Origin: Lotus japonicus
Lineage: Eukaryota; Streptophyta; Magnoliopsida; Fabales; Fabaceae
DNA length: 64,000 nucleotides
Assembly (NCBI RefSeq): GCF_012489685.1
Contig: NC_080044.1
Span: forward strand, 72,340,732 to 72,404,731
Direction: 5' to 3'
The notes below the pieces were generated by a model that saw only the letters and a program-made list of their open reading frames with translations, was not told the origin of the DNA and ran no database searches. The translations under genes and the position numbers were made by a program. Positions within the stretch are counted from its first letter, which is position 1; every line of letters begins with the position of its first letter. Below, piece after piece: positions 1 through 12,520 of this stretch.

Positions 1-54
1 TAGAAATCTTGGGTTTCGTATCTTCCACAACTAATTGCATCATCTGGTTTTCAG

Positions 55-1327
<1,273 letters not shown>

Positions 1328-2228
1328 AGAGAAAACAGATAGGAGGGGGTAGAATAGGATGCTAGCATACAATTGTTGTACATAAAGAATAGGTAGGCTC
1401 AATGTTAGTTCTGACAATGGAAAGCAGCTCAAATGTTCTGACTGATACATTTACAACTTAAAGATGAAAGTCAATATAGAATACGGCATGGTAATCAACT
1501 AATCATGAATCATGATGCATTGTTATTTCACTAGCTTGAATGATTTTCTAACTAGTTTTTCCTTTTTCAAACCATTTTTGCAATTAGCGATTGTTTCCTA
1601 AGTTTCTATGTTGGTTTCATTCAAAAGTATTCATAACTAACGCGCAGGTGCACTAAAAAGTTAGCTTGGGAGGGAGACTCGATCACTCGAATGCATGTTT
1701 TGGAAAGGAATTTTTTGTTTTGTTAATGGAGTTAAATTTTCAGTTACCACAAGAAAAATAATATACAAAGACTTGCTTTTCATGAGTTATGTGCTTCTGT
1801 GTGTGAAGTTGGAACCTTTCTTGCTGTGTATACGACTAAATGTATCCTTGAAGTATATTGTTTGATACTCTTGAAAATCTTGAGTGGTATATATTGGTGT
1901 CAAAACCATCATGATGAGTTGTCTTTTGTTTTATTTTCAGCAGTTATGTGTTGTGATCTTTTATACTATATGGCCTAGATTCATGATTGGGGAATAAAAT
2001 TAGAATATAAGTGGACTAAGGATGATAAATTTTGATAGTTTATGCAAAGGCAGTACAAAATACACAACAAGAGCATCACTAATGGTTGGATCTTATTTTA
2101 GGACTTAACTCACTTTTTATGGGTCCAGATTGTCACATAGGATTTTAGACACTCATAAGCTCCCCATGCATATTTCGCTCAAGTGGTTGGAGTCTTATTT
2201 TACTTTTGATTGAACTCACGGTACCTAA
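1328..2228. other. Spacer after the ABC transporter gene
   Basis: I see no gene here. The first few hundred bases are presumably the 3' untranslated region of the ABC transporter. The stretch near 2070-2220 repeats the pattern of a TGGTTGGA-like word followed by TCTTATTTTA twice, which looks like the remains of a small transposon. Confidence 0.5.
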
Positions 2229-2668
2229 TACTCACTCCGGTCCACAATATAAGCAAAAAAAAATTACTCCTCCCGTTCCTATTTAATTAATTGTGTTGAT
2301 TTTTATAAAAGTATTATTTGTTTTCCTATACAACCCTTTAGAATGTATTTTATCTTTCTTCATTTATTAGCTTTATTTATTTAGAAAGTACTCCACAATT
2401 CTATGTGCAAGAAACATTTAATCTCCTCACTTTCCCATGTATAAGTAGTTATTTACTTGAAGAAGAGAGCAGGAAGTAGGAAGTGTTGACCCTATACTTA
2501 ATTAAATGGTGTCATTGATGATTAAATGTTGTGTAGATAAGAGTGGTTTTGGAAACAAAATTATGTTTCAACTTTGTTAATTAAAAAACACATGTTTCTA
2601 TGTTATTTCTTGGTACGTGAGATGTTTGGTTTTTTTTTTGTTGCTTATATTGTGGATAGGAGAGAGTA
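2229..2668. mobile_element. Stowaway-like MITE with TA flanks
   Basis: The ends are inverted copies: TACTCACTCCGGTCCACAAT on the left matches the complement of the right end, TACTCTCTCCTATCCACAAT, and both continue into ATAAGC and an A-run. TA dinucleotides at both ends fit a Tc1/mariner (Stowaway) target duplication. The element is about 440 bp. Near its left end it carries CTCCTCCCGTTCCTATTTAA, which resembles a second, nested Stowaway end. No ORF is visible. Confidence 0.65.
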
Positions 2669-2714
2669 TATTTTATTATTTATTTCCACTAGTATCGAAG
2701 GAGAGATTAAAAAG

Positions 2715-2831
2715 TACACCCTCCGGTCACATAAATAAGCAAAAAAAAAACATTTTAGGTTCATTCATTTAATGAATGTATATAACCATTAATAATGACT
2801 TTTTTGCTTATATATGTGACCGGATGATGTA
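2715..2831. mobile_element. Short Stowaway-like MITE
   Basis: This 117-bp near-perfect foldback has ends TACACCCTCCGGTCACATAA and, on the complement of the right side, TACATCATCCGGTCACATAT. Both then run into ATAAGCAAAAA. The TA at each end fits a Tc1/mariner target duplication. It is a close relative of the larger element just upstream and is non-coding. Confidence 0.75.
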
Positions 2832-2843
2832 CAATTTTATTTA

Positions 2844-3848
2844 GAGTAAAATACACTTACCCCCCTCAAGGTTTGCTAGAAAAACACTCCACCCCTTTCT
2901 TATTCAAAATATACACTCCACCCCACTCATTTTATCAAGTTAACCTCATTCAAAAAGATGCTGACGGAATATTCTATTCAAATCAAAATTATTTAATGTA
3001 AACTTATTTTTCCTTTTTTTTTTCTGGTTATTTTTTTTCCAGAAAAAAACGTCACTTTCTAATATTTGACCAAACAAATATTCTCAATACTTACATACTG
3101 TTGGAGCTGGTATATAAAGTAACCATTTTATAAAATAATTCAAGAATAAATATGTATGAAATAGTTTTAAATTAAAACTTATGGTAAAAGTACGTTAAAC
3201 TTTCACTCCATAAAAGAATATAAAGTTATATTATTATTTTAATTAATTAATTAATTTGGATAATATGATCGCGTTGGTTATAACATGTTAAATGTTAAAG
3301 TATATATTACTTTAAGTAATTGAAAATGAGGGATGTTATTGATATATGATAAGAGAATTTTATTAAATAATATCCATACATTACTCAATGAATTCATAAG
3401 CAACATTTTTTTATAAATCTAGGGAAAAGAAATTTAATTAGTATTTATTTGGTGAAATTTTAATTAGTATGAAATTAATTTTGAAATATTTTTATATAAT
3501 TCACTATTTATAAAAAACTTTATAAACTGGGTATTACTAGTAATTATGATGTTATATTCTTTTTTGTTGAAACTAACTTTTTTTTTTAAATGGAACTGAC
3601 GTTAAACGATTTTTATTTGAAAGTGAGGTTTTTTTTTTTAAAAAAATAAAATAAAAAATAACCAGAAAAAAAAAGAAATGGAAAAATAAGTTTACATTAA
3701 ATAATTTTGATTTGAATGGAATATTCCGTTAGCATCTTTTGGATGGAGTTAACATGATAAAATGAGTGGGGTGAAGTGTATATTTTGAATAAAAATGGGG
3801 TGAAGTGTTTTTCTAGCAAACCTTGAGGGGGGTAAGTGTATTTTACTC
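2844..3848. mobile_element. Non-autonomous Mutator-like element with long inverted ends
   Basis: The terminal inverted repeats are about 170 bp; the left begins GAGTAAAATACACTTACCCC and the right is its complement. The 9-bp direct repeats TTTTATTTA at 2835-2843 and 3849-3857 are the target duplication, a length typical of Mutator-like elements. The interior is AT-rich and I recognise no captured gene in it. Confidence 0.8.
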
Positions 3849-3859
3849 TTTTATTTAAG

Positions 3860-4620
3860 ATCTCAAATTTGAGAGTACCTAAGTTAAGGCATTGCCTATA
3901 AAAAAAAACCTAAGCTAAGGCACGGATTATAACTCCAATGGTGGAATCTAAAAAAATCCGAATCTTATTTTAAGATCTAAAAAATAAAAACTAAGGAGAT
4001 AATAAAATAGGGTCCCGCTACTGCGGAGCCCTATTTTTCGGGCTCCAATTTTGGATCCCTGTTTTTGACCTGCTATCACCCTTCACTTAAAAAAATATAT
4101 TTAATTAGAAAATTGTAATAAACGGTTTAAGTTAATAAAAATCTCATATTCTTCCTGTTCCACATTCATCTTCCCCACAACTCAAACCCAGAAATTTATC
4201 CATTCATTGAATCTCCAAATCCGAAATTTCACAAAGAGAAGATGAATCAGATCTAAATGAACAAAAAGGCTCAACAGTGTTCTGAACACTAAACCAACAG
4301 AAAAATCAAATCTTTACAACACAATATCAAATTTGAAGCTCAAAGATGCCACTCAACAACCAGAAGGGAGGTTGATCTGATTAATTGAATTAAATTGAGA
4401 TTTGTACATTAATTAAGTATTAATGTAAATTAATAATTTTTTAAAAAAAAATTCAAAAATAAAATTAAGGCTGATCACCGGTCGAACCCAGGGCTCTAAT
4501 TTTGGAGGCCGGTTTTCGGGCTCCATGTTATCCGAAGCCAATAAAATAAGGTCAAATATACTCTTTGCTCCAGGCTTGGACTTTACTGGCATTTTGACAA
4601 ATCTCGTAGTTGTAGAGTCC
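3860..4620. other. Spacer upstream of mTERF-1 with degenerate repeat
   Basis: I see no gene. The words AGGGCTC or GAGCCCTATTTTTCGGGCTCC near 4025 recur in similar form near 4490-4530 (GGGCTCTAATTTTGGAGGCC, then TTTTCGGGCTCC), which suggests a worn element of roughly 500 bp. The last 100 bases are the presumed promoter and 5' UTR of mTERF-1. Confidence 0.4.
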
Positions 4621-4633
4621 AACGTACGATCTC

Positions 4634-5788
4634 ATGTTACGCGGTCACTGTCTCAGAGCTTTTCTCCGCCGCAGCATTTTCTCCCAACCACCACCAACCT
4701 CAAAATGTCACCATCTTCTGCAATTGAAACCCTTCCATTCACCCCTCTCTCTCTTCTCTACCACTTCTCATTCTTCTGATAAACAATCATTCACCCTTTC
4801 CTACTTCACAAACACTTGTGGCTTCTCATCCCAAGCTGCTCTCAAAGCAGCCAAGCGAGTTCGTTTCGACACCGCAGAGAAGCCTGATTCAGTTATTGCC
4901 TTCTTCACAAACCAGGGTTTCTCCATCTCTCAGACACACAGCATCATTCGCAGGGTACCAGAGGTACTTTTATTCGACCCCACCATAAGGGTTTTGCCCA
5001 AGTTTCAATTTCTAGCCTCCAAGGGTTTTGACATAGTGACCACTGTGTCTAGGACCCCGTATTTCCTGCTTAAAAGCCTTGAGAATCACATTATACCTGC
5101 ATTTGAATTTGTAAGGACATTCTCTCCATCTGATCAAAAAGCAATAGCTTGTGCACTTTTTGGTTCCCATACCATTACTATTGATCACATGAAATCAAAA
5201 GTAAAATTGTTGCTTCATATGGGAGTGCCTCCCTCAAACATATACCTTTTGCTTAGAACTAGGCCCACTATACTCAGATGTGCTGACTTGAACGAGGCTG
5301 TGGAGGAAGTCAAGGGATTGGGATTCCATCCTTCCAAAACTGCTTTTAGTTTTGCCTTACTAGCCAAAAGGGCTATGGCCAAATCTAAGTGGGATGCCAA
5401 AGTCGATGCCTTTAAGACATGGGGCTGGTCTGAAGATGCTATTTTGGATGCATTTAGGAGGAATCCCCACATTATGCTATACTCAATCAAAAAAGTAAAT
5501 GCAGTGATGAGTTTTTGGGTAGGTCATCTTGGTTGGGACCCTTCAGTACTTCAAGTCGTGCCATCACTTTTTGGATATAGTTTGGAGAAAAGGCTTATGC
5601 CAAGGGCTTCAGTTGTCCAGTATCTTCTCTCCAGAGGTTTGATGAAGAAGGATGCTAGCTTATATACACCATTTTTTATGACTGAGAAGTCGTTCCTGCA
5701 AAAGTTTGTGAATAGTTTTGAGGAGGAGGAAACATCTAGGATACTAAGTCTGTATCAGGGAGGAAGCGAGCACCTGACACCCGGTTAG
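4634..5788 (+). CDS. mTERF-family organelle gene-expression factor, copy 1
   Basis: Single exon, 384 residues. The first 45 residues are rich in Arg, Ser and Phe with few acids (LRAFLRRSIFSQPPP), as in a mitochondrial presequence. The mature part starts with the family's FTLSYFTNTCGFSSQAALKA and then has repeated mTERF helix pairs (KPDSVIAFFTNQGFSISQ, RVPEVLLFDP, LPKFQFLASKGF and so on). mTERF proteins bind organelle nucleic acid through an array of such repeats and act in transcription termination, splicing or transcript processing; this clade resembles plant mTERF15-type proteins. I chose the ATG in CTCATGTTACGC, which aligns with an internal Met of copies 2 and 3, because the upstream ATG is lost. 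Compared with copy 3, the stop TAG has become GAG, so the protein gains the tail EHLTPG. Confidence 0.92.
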   Translation: MLRGHCLRAFLRRSIFSQPPPTSKCHHLLQLKPFHSPLSLFSTTSHSSDKQSFTLSYFTNTCGFSSQAALKAAKRVRFDTAEKPDSVIAFFTNQGFSISQTHSIIRRVPEVLLFDPTIRVLPKFQFLASKGFDIVTTVSRTPYFLLKSLENHIIPAFEFVRTFSPSDQKAIACALFGSHTITIDHMKSKVKLLLHMGVPPSNIYLLLRTRPTILRCADLNEAVEEVKGLGFHPSKTAFSFALLAKRAMAKSKWDAKVDAFKTWGWSEDAILDAFRRNPHIMLYSIKKVNAVMSFWVGHLGWDPSVLQVVPSLFGYSLEKRLMPRASVVQYLLSRGLMKKDASLYTPFFMTEKSFLQKFVNSFEEEETSRILSLYQGGSEHLTPG

Positions 5789-6640
5789 CTTAGAGTCTTC
5801 TGTTTAAGTCACAATTCTGATCTATATCACTAATTTGATATTTTGCATGTAAGTGGTGCAAGAAAATTAATTGTTTCATGGTTGGAGAATTTGTTTCTTT
5901 CATTGCACGTATGTTCTGTTTCAAAGAGGTGGATGGATTCATGTCTAATTCTCAGGAATCATGGATTAGAATGTTGCTTGAAGAGTGCAAGCAGGTAAAT
6001 GATTCAAATGTCTTTTTCCTTGTGTTAGCAGTTCAATTAAATCCGAAGCAGAATTGATAAAATATAAAAAATGCTTGTCTTGCCTAGGGAAACCTGAAGT
6101 GAGTGGTTGAGTAGTTATTCTGATTATGTGGTAAGCTAATTTTGTTGTGAAAAGCTTTTCTATGCACTATAGTATCCTTTCTCTCATATCTTTTTCTGAC
6201 CAAAGGACAATGGATTTTGTTATGAGTTTGAAGAAAGTTTATTCTTCTTATATGGTACTCGTTGTTCGGTTGTTTTGTATGCAATAAGGGGATAATGCAC
6301 ATTGTGTTTCTCTAAGTAGTGACTTCATGTTAATATGGTTATGTTTAGTTTTAGCAATGGATAGGTAGGTACGTGTTAGTTACAGACAGCTTTAGTATTA
6401 TATTTGAAGAAGGCTAGAAACCAACTCTTTTTGATCATTTTTGTAATTAATGTAGTCACTGAAGAGTATGTTAAGAACGGGAAGTTTGTTAGTCTGTTGC
6501 TGGTATTGTAATGTTTTATTATAGTAAAATGAGAAGGTATGTCAAAAGGCCTTCATGCCTCCAATAAAACACGTATTGAATGGAGTTCTAAATACTATTC
6601 ATTATTCATAAAGAAGTCAAAACTATAATTGTCGCTTTGA
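5789..6640. repeat. 3' flank of mTERF-1, shared with units 2 and 4
   Basis: This stretch holds the 3' untranslated region and DNA that recurs after the second mTERF gene (about 13440-14160) and the fourth (about 23200-24000). Shared words include GATATTTTGCATG and GTGGTGCAAGAAAATTAA. A piece near 5930-5995 (GAGGTGGATGGATTCATGTC) ends in a GTAAAT and could be an untranslated exon. I see no protein gene. Confidence 0.6.
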
Positions 6641-7678
6641 ATTTGGGGATTAGTTGAGAATTGTGTCCTTGGTCCCTGCTATCATAAGTTCATTCAGATC
6701 TTGGTTTTTAATTATCAATGTATGTTTTTCACCTTTGAACTGTACAAGTCATTTTTGCTTCCTGTCTGGAAAGAAAAACATATCTGATTTCTGGTTCATT
6801 GATTTGTTGGTCTATCCGGCTGAGGTTAAGCTGAATTGTATAACCATGGATACAGACATAATTACAGTGTGTGTGGCGGGTGGGCATGGTGTGTTTGTGC
6901 GTGAAGAAATATTATAAATAAGAGTTTAGTGAGAGTATGAGTATCTTTGGGATCATTTTGTAATTGAGAATTAGGGAAAGTTGCTAAGACTCTCAAGTCA
7001 CTCAATAACCATTCTAGTTTCTAGTCTAGAATAATATCAATTTTCTTCTTCTTATTGGCTGGTTCCACTAGATGGATGAGTTGTGGGAATGGATTCTTCC
7101 CCTCTTTCTAAATATTGTTAATTAGGTAGAAACTTATCAGTAGTCATGAATGCTCACAAATAGGACGATTGACACACTTTTTAGTTGTAATGTGAAAATT
7201 TATCATGAGAAGTTTTTCTCTAGAAACATGGTTGTAAGATTGGGTATTTGTGGTTGTGGTTGTGGTGATGGACATCTTGCATATTGTTGGCAAACTTGTG
7301 AGTAGGTACCTGCATACTGTATTCTTGTGAGATTGTGGCTTTCAATGAGCTTCAACTTCACGAGAAGGTAAACATAACACAGTGAAAATGAGACACAGAT
7401 TGAAGCTCATCTGGTTTATTTTTCCTTTGAATTTTAACAGGCGTTGGAGGTAACGAGGGGATAAGAACCCAAATGACAACTTTGAAAGTAATTTAAATTA
7501 CTAATTTATTAGACTCAGGCAATTTTAGTTAAAAGGGCTTCTTAGAGCGCTTTTATTATCTAAAAGTGGTGTTTGGATTACCTTCTTTTACCAACTTATG
7601 ACTTTTAAAGCTCTTAATAGAGCTTATCTGCAGCAATTTCCGTTAGCTTCTGCAATTTCAACTTTTGAGGAAGCTGAT

Positions 7679-7897
7679 TGATAGAACCTAGCCAAGAAGA
7701 AGATAGAAGTAGTGTATTATTCAAGATGAACCCTAATTCCTAATTGGGAATCAACCCTAATTCCCGAGTTGGAATTTGAGAGACTCATCACTCTCCTAAG
7801 TCCAAATTCCCAAATGATCCCAAAGATACCAAACACTCTTACTAACCCTCCTATTTATTGTTTCTAACCCCAAGTAACTAACTAAGTCTATTTATCA
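7679..7897 (-). mobile_element. Solo LTR with CTGAT target duplication
   Basis: Read on the minus strand the element starts TGATAAATAGACTTAG and ends GGTTCTATCA, so it has TG...CA ends. The 5-bp repeats CTGAT at 7674-7678 and 7898-7902 flank it. The paralogous spacer of unit 2 has the uninterrupted site at 15052-15056 (CCTGATTCCAAAAATTATCT), which confirms the boundaries. No internal retrotransposon genes remain. Confidence 0.8.
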
Positions 7898-8242
7898 CTG
7901 ATTCAAAAAAATGTCTGCACAAAAATAACTGTCAGAATTTGAAACTGCCACTCATGTTCTGTTTCAACACCACAACAATCTGAAAACCCTATTAGACAAT
8001 GATAACTCTCAGTGAACTGTGATATTTATGCTGCCGGTCGTGTTGCTGCTTGCTGTCGACAAAGATGTCTGATTTCTGGTTCATTGATTTGTTGGTCAAA
8101 CCGGCTGAGTTTTATTACTATGGATGCAGACATAATTACACCATTTATATATATGTATGTGTGAGTGTTTGTGTGTGTACACATGTATGTACACACATGT
8201 ATGTATAAGTAATTTTTGTTTCAAGAATTTGCTTCCTATTGA

Positions 8243-8490
8243 TAGGTGCCCATTGTTTAGTTAGTTAGTATTTTAGTTAGTTAATAGTTTAGTTAGTTAA
8301 TTTGGGGGAGTTTCAGTTAGTTTGAGAAAGGAATATTATAAATAAGAGTTTAGTGAGAGTATGGGTATCTTTGGGATCATTTTGTAATTCAGAATCAGGG
8401 AAAGTTGCTGAGACTCTTGAAACACTCAACAACCATTGTAGTTTCTATTCTAGAATAATGTCAATTTTCTTCTTCTTTTTGGCTAGTTGT
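8243..8490 (+). mobile_element. Degenerate LTR-like sequence, plus orientation
   Basis: This stretch starts TGATAGGTGCCC and runs through a TTAGTTAG-rich block, TATAAATAAGAG, GGTATCTTTGGGATCATTTT and TTCTTCTTTTTGGCTAG. The order matches the solo LTR at 7679-7897 in the opposite orientation. A shorter version lacking the 5' part lies at about 6905-7065. The 3' end and the target duplication are unclear. Confidence 0.5.
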
Positions 8491-8899
8491 CTATCTGAAA
8501 AGAAAAAATGAAACTGAGATTTAGCTGCTCTAGATGGATGAGTGATGGGAATGGATCCTTCCTCTCTCTCTCTCTTTCTAAATGTTGTTAAATAGGTGGA
8601 AACTTATCGGTATTCATGAATGCTCACAAATAGGAAGATAGACACATTTTTCAGATGTTATGTGAAAATTTCTCATGAGAAGATTTTCTGTGGTTGTAAG
8701 ATTGGGTGTTTGTCTTTGTGGTTATGGTGATGGAGATCTCGCCTATGGTTGGCAAACTTGGGTGTCGGTACCTGCACACTGCACACTGGATTCTTGTGAG
8801 ATCATGGCTTTCAATGAGCTTCAATTTCACAAGAAGGTAAACATAACACAGTGAAAATGAGACACAGATTGAAGCTCATCTGGTTTATTTTTCCTTTGA

Positions 8900-9709
8900 A
8901 TTTGAACCGGCCATAAGGACTTGTTTGCTATTCAAAAAACTTCTAAATGCAGGTGAAATTCCAATTGTATCATCGCTGGAGAGAATCTGTATCCCTATAG
9001 TTAGTTACTACTCTCAAGTTGTAAGCCATTATTATTTTTTGCATATATTATTTTTCTTTGGTTGCACCAAGTTATCCTCACAATCGACAGTCATGAAATT
9101 AATACCCTCGAGACTCTAAGATCATGTTAAGTGGGTCTTCCTCTCCAAACAAATTCTTCTCTATACGGATCATTTAGAGACCAAATACTCGATTAGATAC
9201 TTAAAGAATTCACAGGTTGTGTTGATCTTGTACACTTTAATTTTCTACATAACTAAGCTTCATTATAAACAAAATTCAAAGACTCGAGAATATGCAAACT
9301 GCACAAAACACATAACAACATTGAATATCAAATAGTACAAACAAAATTTACAAGCTTTTCTATATAAATAGATGAAATTCAATCTATGACTCCATATAAG
9401 ATTATAAACTACTCAAAACCCTTACTAGTGGCGTAGTCTCAATGATTTTTTTTAAAAAAAATAAATTTAGTTTTATTTTTGTTAAAAGAGAAAATATATC
9501 ATTTATTCATATGATAAAAAACAAATTCATTAACTATTCATTCAAACACCTAGGACTTTTTCGTGTTCCCGTTCTTTTTAAAATTTCAAAACTAATCATC
9601 CACGTTCCCACCCCCTCGCAGTCTCATTCATTGAGTTTTTGAAAATCAGGTATCCTAAAAATTGATCTATCGAATTTTCAAATTTTCGGTATTTATATGT
9701 TTAATTTCA
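8900..9709. other. Spacer upstream of the LINE insertion
   Basis: I see no gene. The part around 8990-9420 (CAAGTTGTAAGCCATT, CTCGAGACTCT, CAAACAAATTCTTCTC, ACTAAGCTTCATTATAAAC) is the unit-1 version of DNA that also precedes the third gene (16310-16660) and the fourth (21370-21760). Confidence 0.5.
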
Positions 9710-9730
9710 TATTCAATATTTCGGCATGTT

Positions 9731-10574
9731 TTTTTTTTTACGAGAGGAAAATTAATAGCTAAAAACCAAGACTAGCTAACAACATTCAGATACAAGACGC
9801 AAAAACAAAGAAAGGGGGATGCCTCCATACTTATTGATGAGCACCTGCCACACACGCATGACGCGCCAAACAATTTGTTGTGTTATTCCTCTCACGCCGA
9901 ACGTGCAGGAGCTGCACACGAGAACCTCGACATCATATTTCTAATAAGCTGAAGGACATCACGAGCCCAGAAAGTTCCAATGTCAACATCTCCCTGAAGA
10001 GTAGTAACCACATGTAGACAATCAGAAAAGCAAATCACACTTGATATCTCAAATCAAGAGCATTTGTAAGCCAATTTCCACAGCCAACGTTTTAGCCTTG
10101 AACGCACTGCCAGTCCCCTGAAACCTACTCACCATCCTTATTACTAACTACCGTTGCATAACCCATACGACCAAGCGTCGGGATCCAGCTCCCATCCACC
10201 ACTACCACCATGTATGTGCCACCGTCATCGCCCGCATTTACCGTTTGAAGGGGAGGTTGAAGAGTAGGAGAATGAAGGTGTCGTCGCCAAGTATCTACAT
10301 CATGGTACAAAAAACGTAGCACATGATTCAACTGCCAGACCTCGTCCCCAAACACATGATGGTTACGCTACCGCCATGCCCACCATAACACGACAACAAC
10401 AAGTGTGCAGTGGCAGTGTAGCAGAAGCCCTTGAACCAGACCGCAAATGGGACCTGAGGAGCGAGAGGGAAGTACAGCTCGAAAAGTGTTCCACAAACTG
10501 AGAGTACTAGGACAGACTCAAAATATATGGTCTATGTCCTCATAATCTGCATTGCAGCGAGAACAGGAAGCACT
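9731..10574 (-). pseudogene. 5'-truncated LINE fragment (zinc-binding RT tail and RNase H)
   Basis: Read on the minus strand this encodes CSRCNADYEDIDHIF, the zinc-binding tail after plant LINE reverse transcriptases. A linker follows, then an RNase H-like domain containing VVVDGSWIP and GYATVVSNKDGEW, with later stops and frameshifts. The minus-strand 3' end is an A-run (T-run at about 9731-9741). A 21-bp direct repeat with one mismatch flanks it (9710-9730 and 10575-10595). Truncated 5' end, A-tail and long variable target duplication are the signs of target-primed reverse transcription. The element is dead. Confidence 0.85.
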
Positions 10575-10841
10575 TATTCAATATTTCGACATGTTAAAAA
10601 CACATTGTCGAGTTTATGTAAAATGTTGAGAAAAATAAACTACTGAATTTTTAAAAAATTCGATAAATTAGTTAAAACTACATAGTAGTAGTAGTAGTTA
10701 GAAAAAATAAATTACCTTTTGTTTTCAAAAAAATCAGTTGACGAGTTAGCGGTTTTATTAAATTCCGAAAATGTTTCATCACTTTCAGGTGTTCTCTGTC
10801 GTTTAGAGCTGCCACTTAGGTTTCCAGAATTACAGCGTTGG

Positions 10842-12005
10842 ATGAATCGAATCTCCGATCTCATGTTTCATTGTCACCGTCTCCGAGCTTTTCTCCGCCG
10901 CAGCATTTTTTCCCAACCACCACCAACAACCTCCAAATGTTACCTTCTTCTTCTTCAACTGAAACCCTTCTTCCCCTACCCATTATCAATATCTCACAAC
11001 TTTTCCTCAACCACTTGTGATTCTTCTGATAAACAATCCTTCACTGTATCCTACTTCACAAACACTTGTGGCTTTTCTCCCCAAGCTGCTCTCAAAGCAT
11101 CCAAACGGGTTCGTTTCAACGACGCAAACAAGCCTGATTCGGTTATCGCCTTCTTCACAAACCACGGTTTCTCCATCTCCCAAACACACAACATCATTTG
11201 CAGGGTACCAGAGGTGCTTTTATTCGACCCCACCAAAAGGGTTTTGCCCAAGTTTCAATTTATAGCCTCCAAAGGTTCTGACATAGTTACCACTGTGACT
11301 AGGAGCCCGTATTTCCTGCTTAAAAGCCTTGAGAATCACATTATACCTGCATTTGAATTTGTAAGGACATTCTCTCCATCTGATCAAAAAGCAATAGCTT
11401 GTGCACTTTTTGGTTCCCATACCATTACTATTGATCACATGAAATCAAAAGTAAAATTGTTGCTTCATATGGGAGTGCCTCCCTCAAACATATACCTTTT
11501 GCTTAGAACTAGGCCCACTATACTCAGATGTGCTGACTTGAAGCAGGCTGTGGAGGAAGTTAAGGGATTGGGATTTCATCCCTCCAAATCGCATTTTGTT
11601 GTAGCGTTACAGGCCAAAAGGGGTATATCCAAATCTCTTTGGGATGCCAAAGTCGATGCCTTTAAGACATGTGGCTGGTCTGAAGATGCTATTTTGGATG
11701 CATTTAGGAGGAATCCCCACATTATGCTATGCTCAATCAAAAAAGTTAATGCAGTGATGAGTTTTTGGGTCGGCCGTCTTGGTTGGGACCCTTCCGTGCT
11801 TCTAGCCGTGCCATCACTTTTTTCATTAAGTTTGGAGAAAAGGCTTATCCCAAGGGCTTCAGTTGTCCAGTATCTTCTCTCCAGAGGATTGATGAAGAAG
11901 GATGCTAGCTTAAGTACACCATTTATATGTACTGAGAAGTATTTCCTGCAAAAGTTTGTGAATAGTTTTGAGGAGGAGGAGGAAACATCTAAGCTACTAG
12001 GCTAA
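10842..12005 (+). CDS. mTERF-family organelle gene-expression factor, copy 2, end replaced by a transposon
   Basis: Single exon, 387 residues from the ATG in GGATGAATCGAATCTCC; the frame is open further upstream but with no better ATG. It has an Arg-rich presequence (HRLRAFLRRSIFSQPPP), then FTVSYFTNTCGFSPQAALKA and the mTERF repeats. Its centre (about 11310-11540) is almost identical to copy 1, as if converted recently. A MULE inserted at 11999/12000, so the last codons Gly-stop (GGC TAA) come from the transposon. The original ending SLYRGGR-stop survives on the far side of the element at about 13412-13434. Loss of seven C-terminal residues need not destroy function. It probably acts in mitochondria or plastids like its neighbours. 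Confidence 0.88.
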   Translation: MNRISDLMFHCHRLRAFLRRSIFSQPPPTTSKCYLLLLQLKPFFPYPLSISHNFSSTTCDSSDKQSFTVSYFTNTCGFSPQAALKASKRVRFNDANKPDSVIAFFTNHGFSISQTHNIICRVPEVLLFDPTKRVLPKFQFIASKGSDIVTTVTRSPYFLLKSLENHIIPAFEFVRTFSPSDQKAIACALFGSHTITIDHMKSKVKLLLHMGVPPSNIYLLLRTRPTILRCADLKQAVEEVKGLGFHPSKSHFVVALQAKRGISKSLWDAKVDAFKTCGWSEDAILDAFRRNPHIMLCSIKKVNAVMSFWVGRLGWDPSVLLAVPSLFSLSLEKRLIPRASVVQYLLSRGLMKKDASLSTPFICTEKYFLQKFVNSFEEEEETSKLLG

Positions 12006-12219
12006 AATGCATTTTGTGCCCCTGATGTTTCAGGGGCGTGCAAATGATACCCCTCTTCTAATTTTGTCAACGTTTGTACCCTCCATGAAACAAAAGAGTG
12101 TAGTGTTTACCCTTCCGTCAATTCAACGTTAGTAAACTAACGGAGGGGCTGACGTGGCTTTTTTTTTTCTTTTTTCTGGCATGCCACGTGGATAATAGTA
12201 AAACAAATGGAAAAAAGAG

Positions 12220-12290
12220 ATGAGGGGGATTTGAACTCGGGACCTAGAAGTAGCAAAACACCAATTTAACCAGTTGAGCTACATACATAA
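12220..12290 (-). repeat. tRNA-like block in the left MULE arm
   Basis: On the minus strand the words GTAGCTCAACTGGTTAAA (A-box-like) and GAGTTCAAATCCCCCTC (B-box-like) occur at nearly the spacing found in tRNA genes. The acceptor and D stems do not pair well, so it is not a working tRNA. The mirror copy lies in the right arm. Confidence 0.55.
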
Positions 12291-12463
12291 TTAATATATG
12301 TTGTACGAAAATTAAATTTATATCATCTCCTTCATCATCATCCATTTTATATCCTCTTCTCCTTCCTCCTCCTTCTCCATCACAACACACACAGACTCTT
12401 TACATTCCTCACCTGGAATGTCACTCCAGTCTTCTTCTTCTCTTTACATTCCTCACAAGCAAC

Positions 12464-12520
12464 ATGCTGCGATTCTACACCGATGACGCTCCCGGCCTGA
12501 AGATCTCGCTGACGGTGGTG
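12464..12520 (+). pseudogene. Captured fragment of Sec61-beta
   Basis: The reading starts MLRFYTDDAPGLKIS and continues LTVV. The first 15 residues are the conserved motif just before the single membrane helix of plant Sec61-beta, a small subunit of the ER protein-conducting channel. The family has PTVV next, so Pro has become Leu. After TVV the frame runs into unrelated GC-rich sequence and stops at about 12594. The membrane helix is missing, so this cannot work as Sec61-beta. It lies inside the Pack-MULE, so it is a captured gene piece. Confidence 0.8.

Larger units (their letters stand above)
6780..8900. repeat. Local direct duplication inside mTERF unit 1
   Basis: Two related segments, about 6780-7440 and 8068-8900, share long similar runs. 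Examples are CTGATTTCTGGTTCATTGAT, the run around TATAAATAAGAGTTTAGTGA, GATGGATGAG followed by a CT-rich block, and AACATAACACAGTGAAAATG. They are separated by a spacer with a solo LTR. The second copy has an extra GT/CA-rich microsatellite near 8160-8205 and an extra TTAGTTAG-rich block. There is no ORF. Confidence 0.65.

Noticed and set aside
10719..10841. Longer N terminus for mTERF-2
   Set aside because: The frame is open but starts at TTG, and the other copies have no matching sequence.
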